Below are positions 24,833 to 36,118 of a stretch of DNA of 64,000 nucleotides, piece after piece (within the stretch, counting starts at the first letter, position 1; each line of letters begins with the position of its first letter). The stretch covers positions 1-64,000 of the forward strand of contig NZ_VEGI01000007.1 of the NCBI RefSeq assembly GCF_007679325.1. Direction: 5' to 3'. The position numbers and the translations under genes are program-made. The notes beneath the pieces were generated by a model, which worked only from the letters and a program-made list of their open reading frames with translations, did not search any database and had not been told where the DNA came from. Source of the stretch: Arthrobacter sp. U41. GTDB taxonomy: Bacteria; Actinomycetota; Actinomycetes; Actinomycetales; Micrococcaceae.

Positions 24833-25279
24833 CTAGCGGAACCGCGGCAGCGATTCCTCCAGCTGGGTCTGGCACTTGGAGGCCGCCTGCTGCGTCAGGG
24901 CCTGGCGGCTGCACTGCTGGTAATCCCGGACCTGGTTGAAGAACAGGGCCGAGGACACAAGCAGCAGCACCTGCACGGCAACGACCACCAGCCCGGAAAT
25001 CGTCCCGAACAGCACGAATTTGGATTCCTTGAACTTCGCGTACCGGACCAGCACCATGATGCCCAGCACGATCGCGGCCACCGTCAGGAGTGCACTCAGC
25101 CAGAGGTAATTGATGTCCAGCTGGTAGACGAAGAACGACCCCAGCACCGCCACGATGAAGCTGCGGAACAGAATGTGGGTTTTCGCCTGCGAGGCCTTGG
25201 CCGCGTCGCTGAGCGGATGCTGGCCCTGCGGCTGGCCGCCCAGGCCGCCCTGGCTGCCGGAGTCGTTCGGGGGATTCAT
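24833..25279 (-). CDS. conserved actinobacterial membrane protein, unknown function
   Basis: This 148-aa protein has a Gly/Gln-rich cytoplasmic lead (1-32), three hydrophobic segments (about 37-55, 58-78 and 90-114) and a C-terminal region with two cysteines (QQCSRQALTQQAASKCQTQLEE) that could form a disulfide outside the membrane. I do not recognise a named family. The gene is divergent from purN with 39 bp between starts, so the two share a short promoter region. No regulatory motif was recognised. Confidence 0.75.
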   Translation of the reverse strand: MNPPNDSGSQGGLGGQPQGQHPLSDAAKASQAKTHILFRSFIVAVLGSFFVYQLDINYLWLSALLTVAAIVLGIMVLVRYAKFKESKFVLFGTISGLVVVAVQVLLLVSSALFFNQVRDYQQCSRQALTQQAASKCQTQLEESLPRFR

Positions 25280-25318
25280 GTTTTCCAGCCTACGCGAGCG
25301 GCCCCATAAGCTAAGACC

Positions 25319-25891
25319 ATGCGCATCGTAGTCCTCGTCTCCGGCACCGGCTCCAACCTCCAGGCCGTCATCGACGCCGTGAAAGAGGGCAGGCTCGACG
25401 TCGAGATCGCCGCCGTCGGCGCGGACCGGCCCGGCACGTACGGGGTGGAGCGCTCCGCCGCCGCCGGCATCCCGACGTTCGTGGTGGACTTCAAGGCCTA
25501 CCCGGACCGGGCCGCGTGGAACACCGCGCTTACCGAAGCCGTGGCCGCGTACGCGCCCGACGTCGTCGTGTCGTCAGGGTTCATGCGGATCGTCAGCGCG
25601 GACTTCATCGATGCGTTCAGCGGCAAATACCTCAACACGCACCCGGCCCTGCTGCCCGCGTTCCCCGGCGCGCACGGCGTCCGCGACGCGCTGGCGTACG
25701 GCGTGAAGGTCACCGGCTGCACGGTGCACTGGGCCGACGCAGGGGTGGACACGGGCCCGATCATCGCGCAGGAAGCCGTGACGGTCGGGGACGGCGAGAC
25801 CGAGGACTCCCTGCACGAACGGATCAAGGTGGTGGAACGCCGGCTCCTGGTCTCCACACTGGCAACCCTCGCCGCCGCAAAGACGCCCTGA
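25319..25891 (+). CDS. purN: phosphoribosylglycinamide formyltransferase
   Basis: This 190-aa GAR transformylase transfers the formyl group of 10-formyl-THF to GAR in purine synthesis. Motifs are VLVSGTGSNLQAVIDA (5-20), the folate/GAR site SGFMRIV, the catalytic Asn and His in YLNTHPALLPAFPG, and the Asp in VDTGPIIAQ. The length is typical. No clear RBS precedes the ATG, and a TAAGCT box lies 10 nt upstream, so the mRNA may be nearly leaderless. In most relatives purH follows directly; here an MFS gene on the other strand separates them. Confidence 0.96.
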   Translation: MRIVVLVSGTGSNLQAVIDAVKEGRLDVEIAAVGADRPGTYGVERSAAAGIPTFVVDFKAYPDRAAWNTALTEAVAAYAPDVVVSSGFMRIVSADFIDAFSGKYLNTHPALLPAFPGAHGVRDALAYGVKVTGCTVHWADAGVDTGPIIAQEAVTVGDGETEDSLHERIKVVERRLLVSTLATLAAAKTP

Positions 25892-25918
25892 CCACCGAGT
25901 AGCCCGCCTGAACCCCGC

Positions 25919-25979
25919 GTTGCCCTATCACTTTTGGTGCTTCTTAGAGGCTCAGGAGCACCAAAAATGATAGCGCAAC
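25919..25979. terminator. bidirectional hairpin between purN and the MFS gene
   Basis: A 23-nt arm (25919-25941, containing CTATCACTTTTGGTGCT) pairs with 25957-25979 (AGCACCAAAAATGATAG) with two non-Watson-Crick positions and a 15-nt loop. The symmetric arms with internal A/T runs would end both converging transcripts. The AT-rich arms are unlike the surrounding DNA, so this may also be a member of a dispersed repeat family. Confidence 0.75.
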
Positions 25980-26012
25980 GGCGGGGAGGTGCGTGCGAAA
26001 GTGGCGGCCGGC

Positions 26013-27365
26013 CTAAGCCAGGTGGCGCTGCTTGGTTTCGGGTGCGAAGAACGCCATCCACAGCACACTCAGCAGCACCAGCACACCGGCGATCGCGAAC
26101 GACGTCGCGAGGCCCAGCTCCGGCCAGAGGAACGCCGCGAACACCAGCGGGCCGAAGCCGGCGCCGATCCGGGAAAACGTCGAGGCCCAGCCGAAGCCCG
26201 AACCGCGCAGCTCCGTCGGATACAGCTCGGAGACATAGGCGTAGAGCACCGGGATGGCCACCTGCACCACAAAGCCGAACACCAGCAGCCAGAACACGGC
26301 CGCCGTCGGGATGTCCACCACGATCGCGACGATCACCAGGGTCAGCGCGGACAGCGGGCCGGTGATCGCCAGGATCCACTTGCGTCCCACGCGTTCCACC
26401 AGCAGGGCCGCCACCACCACGCCGAGGAGCCCGACGGCGGCCATGGAGGCGGTGGTGAGGAACGCCTTGTACTCCTCGAAGCCGGCGCCGATCAGGATCC
26501 GCGGCATCCACGTCAGCGACAGGTAGTACACCAGCAGGATGCTGAAGAACAGGGACCAGGCCGCCGTCGTGATTTTCCAGTCGTACTGCCAGAGCAGGCG
26601 CAGCTGGGTCCAGGCGCTTCCGGCGGAGAGCCGGGGCGCGTCCTGCGCCTCGGGCAGGCTGTAGACGCGGGGTTCCGCCCCGGTCGCGGCGACGAGGTCG
26701 TCAATCACCTTGGCGGCCTCGTCCCGGCGGCCCTTGCGGATCAGGAACAGCGGGGATTCGGGGACGCTGCGGCGGACCCAGAACACCAGCAGCGCCGGCA
26801 GCACCATGACCAGCATGGTCAGCCGCCAGTCCCCGTACAGGGCCACGAGCCCGGCGGACACGAAGCCGCACAGCGCGGCACCGATCGGCCACCAGCCGTC
26901 CATCGCGGTGAGGACCTTGCCGCGCTGCTTGCGGGGCGTGAACTCGCCCACCAGCGCGTAGTCCACCGGGATGCAGCCGCCCAGGCCGAAGCCGGCCATA
27001 AAGCGGAACGCGACGAACCAGAGGAAGTCGGGGGAGAAGGCACCCAGCACGGTGAACAGCGAGAAGATCAGCAACGTGGCGGTGAAGGCCTTTTTGCGCC
27101 CGATCGTGTCCGCGATGGTGCCCCAGATGAAGGCGCCCAGGGCCATGCCGATCAGGTTCGAGGCGCCGATCCAGGCGGCCTCGCCCGGGCTGAGGGACCA
27201 GTGCTTGGACAGCAGCGGAATCAGGATGCCGTTGAGCGTGACGTCCCAGGCGTCGAACATAAAGCCCAGGCCGCCGATCAGGAAGATCCGGCCCTGCACC
27301 TTCCAGCGCCAGGGCAGTTCCTGGACCACCTGTTCGCCGCTGGGCACAGTGGTGTACGTATTCAT
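26013..27365 (-). CDS. MFS transporter, sugar-porter/NiaP-like
   Basis: This 450-aa permease has 12 transmembrane segments and is of the SV2/NiaP-like sugar-porter type. Signs are GGLGFMFDAWDVTLNGILIP in helix 1 (the acidic D-D pair seen in aromatic-acid and niacin carriers), GTIADTIGRKKAF in loop 2-3, GFGLGGCIPVDYALVGEFTPRKQRG spanning helices 4-5, and YVSELYPTELRGSGFG before helix 11. ATG 27365 has a strong AGGAGG. The substrate is not predictable; NiaP relatives carry nicotinate, others benzoate or sugars. The gene sits alone between purN and purH, divergent from purH. Confidence 0.88.
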   Translation of the reverse strand: MNTYTTVPSGEQVVQELPWRWKVQGRIFLIGGLGFMFDAWDVTLNGILIPLLSKHWSLSPGEAAWIGASNLIGMALGAFIWGTIADTIGRKKAFTATLLIFSLFTVLGAFSPDFLWFVAFRFMAGFGLGGCIPVDYALVGEFTPRKQRGKVLTAMDGWWPIGAALCGFVSAGLVALYGDWRLTMLVMVLPALLVFWVRRSVPESPLFLIRKGRRDEAAKVIDDLVAATGAEPRVYSLPEAQDAPRLSAGSAWTQLRLLWQYDWKITTAAWSLFFSILLVYYLSLTWMPRILIGAGFEEYKAFLTTASMAAVGLLGVVVAALLVERVGRKWILAITGPLSALTLVIVAIVVDIPTAAVFWLLVFGFVVQVAIPVLYAYVSELYPTELRGSGFGWASTFSRIGAGFGPLVFAAFLWPELGLATSFAIAGVLVLLSVLWMAFFAPETKQRHLA

Positions 27366-27516
27366 CTCAGCCTCCTGGGAAAACTCTACGTGCCCGGGCG
27401 CGGGGGTGCGGTGCGCTTCATACTCCGGCGCGCGGGCAGGGCCTGCGCGCTGACGCGATAAACTGGCCGCATCCCCACCACCCGCGGCCCCGCCGCGATA
27501 TAAGACGGAGACTTTT

Positions 27517-29202
27517 GTGAGCTTCACGCAGCTTGACCGTGTATCCATCGACCGCGTTCCCATCCGCCGGGCCCTTATTTCGGTCTACGACAAGACCGGT
27601 CTGGAGGAGCTCGCGAGGGGCCTGCACGACGCCGGCGTCAAGATCGTCTCCACCGGCTCCACCGCCAAGAAGATCGCCGCCGCCGGCATCCCGGTGCAGG
27701 AAGTCGAGGAAGTCACCGGCTCCCCGGAAATGCTGGACGGCCGCGTCAAGACCCTCCACCCGCGCGTCCACGGCGGCATCCTCGCCGACCGCCGCGTCCC
27801 GGCCCACATGGACACGCTCGCGTCGATGGACATCGAGCCGTTCGACCTCGTCGTTGTGAACCTCTACCCGTTCGTGGAAACGGTGAAGTCGGGCGCCGCG
27901 CAGGACGACGTCGTCGAGCAGATCGACATCGGGGGCCCCGCGATGGTGCGCTCCGCCGCGAAGAACCACGCCGCCGTCGCGATTGTGGTGGACCCGTCCT
28001 CGTACCACGACGTCGTGGCCGCCGCCGCTTCCGGCGGCTTTGACCTGAAGACCCGACGCCGGCTGGCCGCCAAGGCCTTCGCGCACACGGCGACCTATGA
28101 CACCGCCGTAGCCAGCTGGACCGCGAGCCAGTTCCTCGACGAGGACGGCGACGGCGTCATCGACTGGCCCGCCTACGCCGGCCTCGCCCTGGAGCGCTCC
28201 GAGGTGCTCCGCTACGGCGAAAACCCGCACCAGCAGGCCGCACTTTATGTGGACAAGGCCGCCCCGGCCGGCATCGCGCAGGCCGACCAGCTGCACGGCA
28301 AGGCCATGAGCTACAACAACTTCGTCGACGCCGACGCCGCGCTGCGCGCCGCCTTCGACTTCGCCGAGCCCGCCGTCGCGATCATCAAGCACGCCAACCC
28401 CTGCGGCGTGGCCGTGGGCTCGGCCTCCGCGGTGGATCCCATCGCTGACGCCCACGCCAAGGCGCACGCCTGCGACCCGGTCTCCGCGTTCGGCGGTGTG
28501 ATCGCGGCGAACCGCACGGTCACCGCCGGCATGGCCCGGACCGTCGCGGGCATCTTCACCGAGGTGGTCATCGCCCCGGGCTTCGAGGACGAGGCCGTGG
28601 AGATCCTCTCCAAGAAGAAGAACATCCGCCTCCTCGCCCTGCCCGAGGGCTACGGCCGCTACCCCTCCGAGATCCGCCAGGTGTCCGGTGGCGTGCTGGT
28701 GCAGATGTCGGACCGGGTGGACGCCGACGGCGACAACCCCGCCAACTGGACCCTCGCCGCCGGTGACGCCGCCGACGCCGGCACCCTGGCCGATCTCGCG
28801 TTCGCCTGGACCGCCTGCCGCGCGGCCAAGTCCAACGCCATCCTGCTGGCGTCGGATGGCGCCGCCGTGGGCATCGGCATGGGCCAGGTCAACCGGCTCG
28901 ATTCCTGCAAGCTGGCCGTCGAGCGGGCCAACTCGCTGGGCGTTTCGGTGGACTCCGATGTGGAGGGTGCCGGCGGTGCCTCGAACGCCGACGCGGCCGG
29001 GTCGCCGGAGCGTGCCCGCGGTGCCGTCGCGGCGTCGGACGCGTTCTTCCCGTTCGCCGACGGACTGCAGATCCTGATCGACGCCGGCGTCCGCGCCGTC
29101 GTCCAGCCCGGCGGCTCGGTCCGGGACGACGAGGTCATCGCCGCAGCCAACGCCGCGGGCATCACGATGTACTTCACCGGCGCCCGGCACTTCTTCCACT
29201 AG
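27517..29202 (+). CDS. purH: bifunctional AICAR transformylase/IMP cyclohydrolase
   Basis: This 561-aa enzyme performs the last two steps of IMP synthesis. The N-terminal cyclohydrolase (MGS-like) domain shows [25 protein letters not shown] and [15 protein letters not shown]. The transformylase domain has [11 protein letters not shown], the catalytic Lys-His pair in [11 protein letters not shown], and DPVSAFGG. The C-terminus [14 protein letters not shown] is complete. The GTG start has GGAG 6 nt upstream. It uses 10-formyl-THF; a shortage raises ZTP, which the riboswitch near 48.8 kb senses. A segment near 485-510 (Gly/Ala/Asp-rich) is a mild actinobacterial insertion. Confidence 0.97.
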   Translation: MSFTQLDRVSIDRVPIRRALISVYDKTGLEELARGLHDAGVKIVSTGSTAKKIAAAGIPVQEVEEVTGSPEMLDGRVKTLHPRVHGGILADRRVPAHMDTLASMDIEPFDLVVVNLYPFVETVKSGAAQDDVVEQIDIGGPAMVRSAAKNHAAVAIVVDPSSYHDVVAAAASGGFDLKTRRRLAAKAFAHTATYDTAVASWTASQFLDEDGDGVIDWPAYAGLALERSEVLRYGENPHQQAALYVDKAAPAGIAQADQLHGKAMSYNNFVDADAALRAAFDFAEPAVAIIKHANPCGVAVGSASAVDPIADAHAKAHACDPVSAFGGVIAANRTVTAGMARTVAGIFTEVVIAPGFEDEAVEILSKKKNIRLLALPEGYGRYPSEIRQVSGGVLVQMSDRVDADGDNPANWTLAAGDAADAGTLADLAFAWTACRAAKSNAILLASDGAAVGIGMGQVNRLDSCKLAVERANSLGVSVDSDVEGAGGASNADAAGSPERARGAVAASDAFFPFADGLQILIDAGVRAVVQPGGSVRDDEVIAAANAAGITMYFTGARHFFH

Positions 29203-29474
29203 TTAGCCGCCGGCGGGGTCGCTCGTCACGCGGTCGCTGTCCCGGTGCTGCATAAGGAATGGACATGTCCTCCCCTCGCGGAGGGCATGTCCATTTTTTG
29301 TGGCCACGGGTGGGCATATGGGGATTGTGCCCAGTCTTCGCCGCCGGGGGAGGGCATGTCCCGCGGGTTAGGCGTACAAGACGGAGCCGCACGCCAAAGC
29401 GGGGCCACCTGGGCCCATCCCCGCTGCTGGAGATGGGCCTCGAGTGACCCCGCGTCTGTGTTGCCGGTGGATGC
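29203..29474. other. 272-bp gap with dispersed repeat, no gene seen
   Basis: This is the convergent gap between purH and the protease. It carries one full and one partial copy of the 80-bp family seen at 11.5 kb. No clear terminator hairpin with a U-tract was seen; the repeat itself can fold. Confidence 0.65.
29250..29361. repeat. 80-bp dispersed repeat, reverse copy plus a partial copy
   Basis: The full copy, 29283-29361, begins and ends with GGGCATGTCC and contains TTTTTTGTGGCCACGGGTGGG, matching the reverse complement of the 11539-11619 copy. The partial copy, 29250-29282, contains CATAAGGAAT and the palindrome GGACATGTCC. Confidence 0.7.
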
Positions 29475-30476
29475 CTAGGAAGCGGCCGCGGTGCTGTAGG
29501 CCTGCTGGATGACGGAGCCCCAGTACGGGCCGTACATCGTGGTGGACTTGCTGCCGTACCCGTAGCTGTTGACCGAGTTCTGGTAGCCGGTGGAGCTGGA
29601 ACCGATGAACCACGGACCGCCCGATGACCCGCCGGTCATGTTGCAGGGGATGCCCTGGCTGTTGAACTGCGGGTTGTACGGGTCGTTGGTGGCGGTGCCG
29701 CTGCAGCTCTTGAGGGACTCGCCGTCGAAGGGCCGTGCCGCGGGGTAGCCGAAGGCCTTGTAGGTGAGGCCGCGGGCGGCGTTGAACTGCACGCCCGAGG
29801 CCCCCACAACATCCGCGAGAGTCTGGCCGTTGAGGGTGTTCATGACCGCAAAGCCGGTGTCGTACGTCATGTCGCCGCCGGAGCTCCACTGGGTGGGGGC
29901 GTGGAGGGACTTGGCCGTCCACATGCCGTAGGGCGCGGAGCCGTTGAGGTAGGCCGGGACGAACGTGAACTTGGTGGCGAAGGCGCCCGGGCCCTCGTTG
30001 AGGCAGTGGCCGGCCGTGGAGACGGTGCTCTTGTTCGTGGAGGAGACTGAGTTGCCGGAGCAGACGTAGTTGGCGCCGCCCAGGGTGAAGAAGACCTTGC
30101 CGATGTGTTTGACCGGAGTCTCGCTGGCATTCGCATTGGGCTGGACTTCCTTGGCCTGGCGCACCGGGCTCTGGGCCTCCACCGTGCTGGGCGCCCCGGC
30201 TTCGGCCGGCCGGTTGATGACGGCTGTGGAGTTGGCGCTCCGCTGCTTGGCCTTTTCGGCCAGCACATCACCGGGGATGGCGTTGCGCATCCGCTCCGCC
30301 GTCCAGTACTCCGCTCCGCCGGTCTCGACGACGGTGTGGCTGCTGACCCCCGACGTCTCCGTCGGTGCCTTGCCGGGTGCCGGGGCTGCGCTGGCCGCGC
30401 CCGCAGCGCTGAGCGCCAGCAGTGCTGCGGCCGAGAGGCTCAAAAGGCTGGTGGCCAGAGTTTTGGGTGTTCTCAT
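29475..30476 (-). CDS. secreted trypsin-like serine protease
   Basis: This is a 333-aa pre-pro-protease. It has a signal peptide (1-30, ending AGAASA), a pro-region to about 120, then a chymotrypsin-fold domain. The catalytic triad reads His157 in STAGHC, Asp206 in TYDTGFA and Ser285 in GGSSGGPW. Cys139/Cys158 and Cys258/Cys278 are placed to form disulfides. The closest family is the V8/glutamyl-endopeptidase-like secreted proteases of actinobacteria (S1 family). It acts outside the cell; the specificity is unknown. It is a single gene, divergent from icd across 248 bp. Confidence 0.9.
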   Translation of the reverse strand: MRTPKTLATSLLSLSAAALLALSAAGAASAAPAPGKAPTETSGVSSHTVVETGGAEYWTAERMRNAIPGDVLAEKAKQRSANSTAVINRPAEAGAPSTVEAQSPVRQAKEVQPNANASETPVKHIGKVFFTLGGANYVCSGNSVSSTNKSTVSTAGHCLNEGPGAFATKFTFVPAYLNGSAPYGMWTAKSLHAPTQWSSGGDMTYDTGFAVMNTLNGQTLADVVGASGVQFNAARGLTYKAFGYPAARPFDGESLKSCSGTATNDPYNPQFNSQGIPCNMTGGSSGGPWFIGSSSTGYQNSVNSYGYGSKSTTMYGPYWGSVIQQAYSTAAAS

Positions 30477-30724
30477 GGTTGTCCTAACCGGTGGAAAGCG
30501 GTGCGGCTGCCGGAGGCGTCCGCTGTGATGGGAACGAAACTACGGGACATTGACCAATCTGTAAAGCATCTTGTCAATTCTTGTCATTGCGGCGTTGTGG
30601 GCTTCATGGAGTCGGGGACGGGCGACGCCGGTAGGCGGCAACCCGGCTCCCTCGGGTAAGTTAGTGATGTTGAGATAACACAAAATTCCGGAAATACCCA
30701 GACCTTCAGGGAGACGCCCGAGCA

Positions 30725-32944
<2,220 letters not shown>

Positions 32945-32978
32945 GACCCGGCACGCCGCCTAGTCGGCGACAGGCAAC

Positions 32979-33019
32979 GCCGAACGGCGCAGCGGAACCC
33001 TTCCGTTGCGCCGTTCGGC
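32979..33019 (+). terminator. icd terminator
   Basis: A 19-bp stem (GCCGAACGGCGCAGCGGAA with TTCCGTTGCGCCGTTCGGC, one G-U pair) with a 3-nt loop is followed by TTTTCCGTTT, 34 nt after the stop codon. Confidence 0.92.
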
Positions 33020-33074
33020 TTTTCCGTTTCGGGCGGCGGGCGGTGTTGTCTCTCCGAAGGGCGGCAACTAGGGT

Positions 33075-33090
33075 ACTAAGCAAGCTTAGT
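33075..33090. promoter_or_regulatory. palindrome upstream of the catalase gene
   Basis: ACTAAGC-AA-GCTTAGT is a perfect 7-bp inverted repeat 64 bp before the catalase start, in a region where a promoter is expected. It could bind a dimeric regulator. No family assignment is possible by eye. Confidence 0.45.
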
Positions 33091-33154
33091 TTCGACCGGA
33101 GGGCCGCAGGCCGCCGGTTTGGAGCTGAGGTTGCCTATCCTGAGGAGTCTTCCC

Positions 33155-35368
33155 ATGCCAGAAGAGAGCAACATCCAGATCCCCGGTGCACCCTCCGTGG
33201 AGCCGCCAACAGTGGAGGAGCCCACCACACCGCGGGAACCGCTTCCGCCCAAGCCTGACCAGCAGGGACCCGAGGCCGTGTCGCCGACCGGCGCCCCCAC
33301 CGGCGCGCCGGTCAACTCCCGGTCACAGTCCGGTGCGTACCTCACCACGGCCCAGGGGCTCCGGCTCTCCGACACGGACCACTCGCTGAAGGCAGGACGG
33401 CGCGGACCCGTGCTGCTCCAGGACCACCACCTGCGGGAGAAAATCACCCACTTCGACCACGAGCGCATCCCGGAACGCGTGGTGCACGCCCGCGGCGCCG
33501 GCGCGCACGGCGTTTTCCGGTCCTACGGGTCGGCGTCGAACATCACCCGCGCCGGGTTCCTGGCCAAGGACGTGGAGACGCCCGTTTTCGTGCGTTTCTC
33601 CACCGTCCTGGGCTCGCGCGGTTCGGCGGACACCGTCCGGGACACCCGCGGGTTCGCCACCAAGTTCTACACCGACGAGGGCACCTTCGATCTGGTCGGC
33701 AACAACATCCCGGTGTTCTTCATCCAGGACGGCATCAAGTTTCCGGACATCATCCACGCCGGGAAGCCGCATCCGGACCGCGAAATCCCGCAGGCGCAAA
33801 GCGCTCATGACACCTTCTGGGATTTCGTCTCCTTGCACACCGAGGCCCAGGCCCACACCATGTGGAACATGTCCGACCGGGCCCTCCCGCGCTCCTACCG
33901 CACCATGGAAGGCTTCGGTGTCCACACCTTCCGCTTCGTCAACGGCGAGGGCAAGACCAGCCTGGTGAAGTTCCACTGGAAGCCGAAACAGGGCGTCCAT
34001 TCGCTGGTTTGGGAGGAAGCGCAGCTCATCAACGGCATGGACCCGGACTTCCACCGCCGGGACTTGGCGGACGCGATCGAGGCCGGCGCCTACCCGCAGT
34101 GGGAGCTCGGTGTGCAGGTCTTCCCGGACACGGAGGAGGAGTTCTTCGAAGGGATCGACCTGCTCGACCCCACCAAGTTCGTCCCGGAGGAACTGGCGCC
34201 GGTGCAGCCGATCGGACTCATGACCCTGAACGCCAACCCGGTGAACTACTTTGCGGAAACCGAGCAGGTGGCCTTCCACCCCGGCCACCTTGTCCCGGGC
34301 ATCGACGTGACCAACGATCCCCTGCTGCAGGTCCGGCTGTTCTCCTATATTGATACGCAGATCAGCAGGCTGGGCGGCCCCAACTTCAGCCAGCTTCCGA
34401 TCAACCGGCCGCACGCACCCGTCAACGACATGCTGCGGGACGGCATGCACCAGACCGCGGTGCACGGGGGAGCGGCGCCCTACCACCCGAACTCGCTCGA
34501 CGGCGGCTGCCCGTTCCTGGCCGGGGCCGACCTCGGGGCCTTTATCGATGTCCCGGAAGAACTCGCAGCCGCGGTCAAGGAGCGGAAGTCGCCCGCGTCC
34601 TTTGATGACCACTACAGCCAGGCGCGGCTGTTCTTCCGCAGCTTGACCCCTGTGGAACAGGACCACGTGATCCAGGCATATACCTTCGAACTGGGGAAGT
34701 GCCGCGAGGAGGCCATCCGTCAGCGGCAGCTGCTGGCGCTGGCGAACATCGACTCCGCCCTGTGCGCGGCCGTGGCAGCCGGGCTCGGTATGCCGGCTCC
34801 GCAGGCCAGTGCACAGGTGGAGGACGCAGCCCCGAGCCCGGCGGTGTCCCAGCTGGGAGGGTCGTGGCCGGTGGCCGGACGTGTTGTGGGCATCATCGCC
34901 GACGAGGACAGCGACCTGGATGCCGTCCAGGCCGCCCGGACCGCGCTCGACGCCGCCGGGATCGTCCCGCTCGTTATCGCACCGTCCGGCGGCTTCCTTT
35001 GGGGGACCGACGGCGGCGTCCCGGTCCAGCGCACCTACCTGACGGCCCGCTCCACCGAGTTCGACGCCGTGCTGATCGCCGGTTCAGGCGCTGCTGCCCC
35101 CGATGCTGTGCAGGGACGGGACGCCAAGGCCGGCGAGCCGGGGGCGTCGCTGGATCCGCGCGTCGTACTCCTGCTTTCGGAGATGTTCCGGCACGCCAAG
35201 GCAATCGGCGGCTGGGGTCCGGCCGTCACGTGCCTGGACGGGGCCAGCATCCCGCAGGACGCCGCGGGCATTGCCCTGGGGTACGGGCCGGACGACGTCG
35301 TGGCGCAGCTCAGTGAGCTGCTCGCGGCACACCGGGCCTGGGAGCGGTTCCCGGCCACCGGCGCGTAG
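33155..35368 (+). CDS. katE: large-subunit catalase (HPII/KatE type)
   Basis: This 737-aa clade II monofunctional haem catalase degrades H2O2. It has a Pro-rich N-terminal arm (1-75), the distal His in ERVVHARGAGAHG, the distal Asn in FDLVGNNIPVFF, and the proximal Tyr in RLFSYIDTQISRLG. The C-terminal flavodoxin-like (DJ-1/PfpI-like) domain, from about 570 (GRVVGIIADEDSDLDAV), is what distinguishes large catalases. ATG 33155 has TGAGGAG about 8 nt upstream; an in-frame start at 33119 has none. It is a single gene with its own terminator. Confidence 0.95.
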   Translation: MPEESNIQIPGAPSVEPPTVEEPTTPREPLPPKPDQQGPEAVSPTGAPTGAPVNSRSQSGAYLTTAQGLRLSDTDHSLKAGRRGPVLLQDHHLREKITHFDHERIPERVVHARGAGAHGVFRSYGSASNITRAGFLAKDVETPVFVRFSTVLGSRGSADTVRDTRGFATKFYTDEGTFDLVGNNIPVFFIQDGIKFPDIIHAGKPHPDREIPQAQSAHDTFWDFVSLHTEAQAHTMWNMSDRALPRSYRTMEGFGVHTFRFVNGEGKTSLVKFHWKPKQGVHSLVWEEAQLINGMDPDFHRRDLADAIEAGAYPQWELGVQVFPDTEEEFFEGIDLLDPTKFVPEELAPVQPIGLMTLNANPVNYFAETEQVAFHPGHLVPGIDVTNDPLLQVRLFSYIDTQISRLGGPNFSQLPINRPHAPVNDMLRDGMHQTAVHGGAAPYHPNSLDGGCPFLAGADLGAFIDVPEELAAAVKERKSPASFDDHYSQARLFFRSLTPVEQDHVIQAYTFELGKCREEAIRQRQLLALANIDSALCAAVAAGLGMPAPQASAQVEDAAPSPAVSQLGGSWPVAGRVVGIIADEDSDLDAVQAARTALDAAGIVPLVIAPSGGFLWGTDGGVPVQRTYLTARSTEFDAVLIAGSGAAAPDAVQGRDAKAGEPGASLDPRVVLLLSEMFRHAKAIGGWGPAVTCLDGASIPQDAAGIALGYGPDDVVAQLSELLAAHRAWERFPATGA

Positions 35369-35408
35369 CCCGAACGACGACTGGGGAGCCGGCAGGCCGG
35401 CCGAAGAC

Positions 35409-35444
35409 GAAGGAGGGAGGAGCCCGCGGGCTCCTCCCTCCTTC
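35409..35444 (+). terminator. catalase terminator
   Basis: A perfect 17-bp inverted repeat (GAAGGAGGGAGGAGCCC and its complement) with a 2-nt loop lies 40 nt after the catalase stop. There is no U-tract, so termination may be weak or Rho-assisted. Confidence 0.75.
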
Positions 35445-35548
35445 TGCACCCTGTAAGTCTTGGCCCCGTCCTTACGCCCGTCGGCCTTCTGCCGGCCGTC
35501 CTACTGCACGCCTCCCTGCTTCTGTACGCGGCCGGGGCCAGCGCAGCT

Positions 35549-36118
35549 TCAGTCGTCGTCCTTGCCCTTGCCCTTGCCCTTGGACTTGCCTTTGTCGGCC
35601 GGCGCGGGCGCGACGGCGGGCGGGGGAGCCGCTGCCGCTGCGGCGGCCTGCGCGGCTGCTGCCTGCGCTGCCGCCTTGTCCGCTGCCGCTTTTTCTGCCG
35701 CCGCCTTATCTGCTGCCGCCTTGTCTGCAGCGGCCTTGGCCTTCTGCTCGGCGGCGACCCGGGCGGCTTCGGCTTCGGCCTGCCGGGCCTTGAGGTCCGC
35801 CCGGACGGCGTCGACGGACTTGCTGATGCTTTGGTGCCGTTTGAAGGACACGTCCCCGCGGGCGGCCGCCTCGTCCAGGTCCAGCACCAAGGCGTCCAGG
35901 TGCTTCAGTGATGCGGCCGGATCGTTGGCGGCGGCGGCCCCGGTCACGGCGAGGACCCTGGATTGCAACTGGCGGGCGGCATTGCGGTCCAGATCAGGGG
36001 TGGCAGCACAGCCGCCAAGGGAAGCGGTGACAAGCGCCATGCCGAGGACCGCGCCGGCGAGACGCCCACGACGGTTGTTGCGCCCGGCGCCGCGGGCCAG
36101 CCGGTTGGTCAGGCTCAT
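35549..36118 (-). CDS. Ala/Lys-rich coiled-coil lipoprotein
   Basis: This is a 189-aa predicted lipoprotein. A charged N-terminus (RRGR) is followed by a hydrophobic stretch and the lipobox SLGGC (Cys37). A helical region at about 40-110 precedes an Ala/Lys heptad-like stretch (about 110-150, repeats of AADKAAA) with high coiled-coil propensity, then a Pro/Ala linker and a basic GKSKGKGKGKDDD tail. No enzyme domain is seen. The ATG overlaps the kinase stop by 4 nt (ATGA), so it is co-translated with the kinase and is a plausible partner or target outside the membrane. Confidence 0.78.
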   Translation of the reverse strand: MSLTNRLARGAGRNNRRGRLAGAVLGMALVTASLGGCAATPDLDRNAARQLQSRVLAVTGAAAANDPAASLKHLDALVLDLDEAAARGDVSFKRHQSISKSVDAVRADLKARQAEAEAARVAAEQKAKAAADKAAADKAAAEKAAADKAAAQAAAAQAAAAAAAPPPAVAPAPADKGKSKGKGKGKDDD

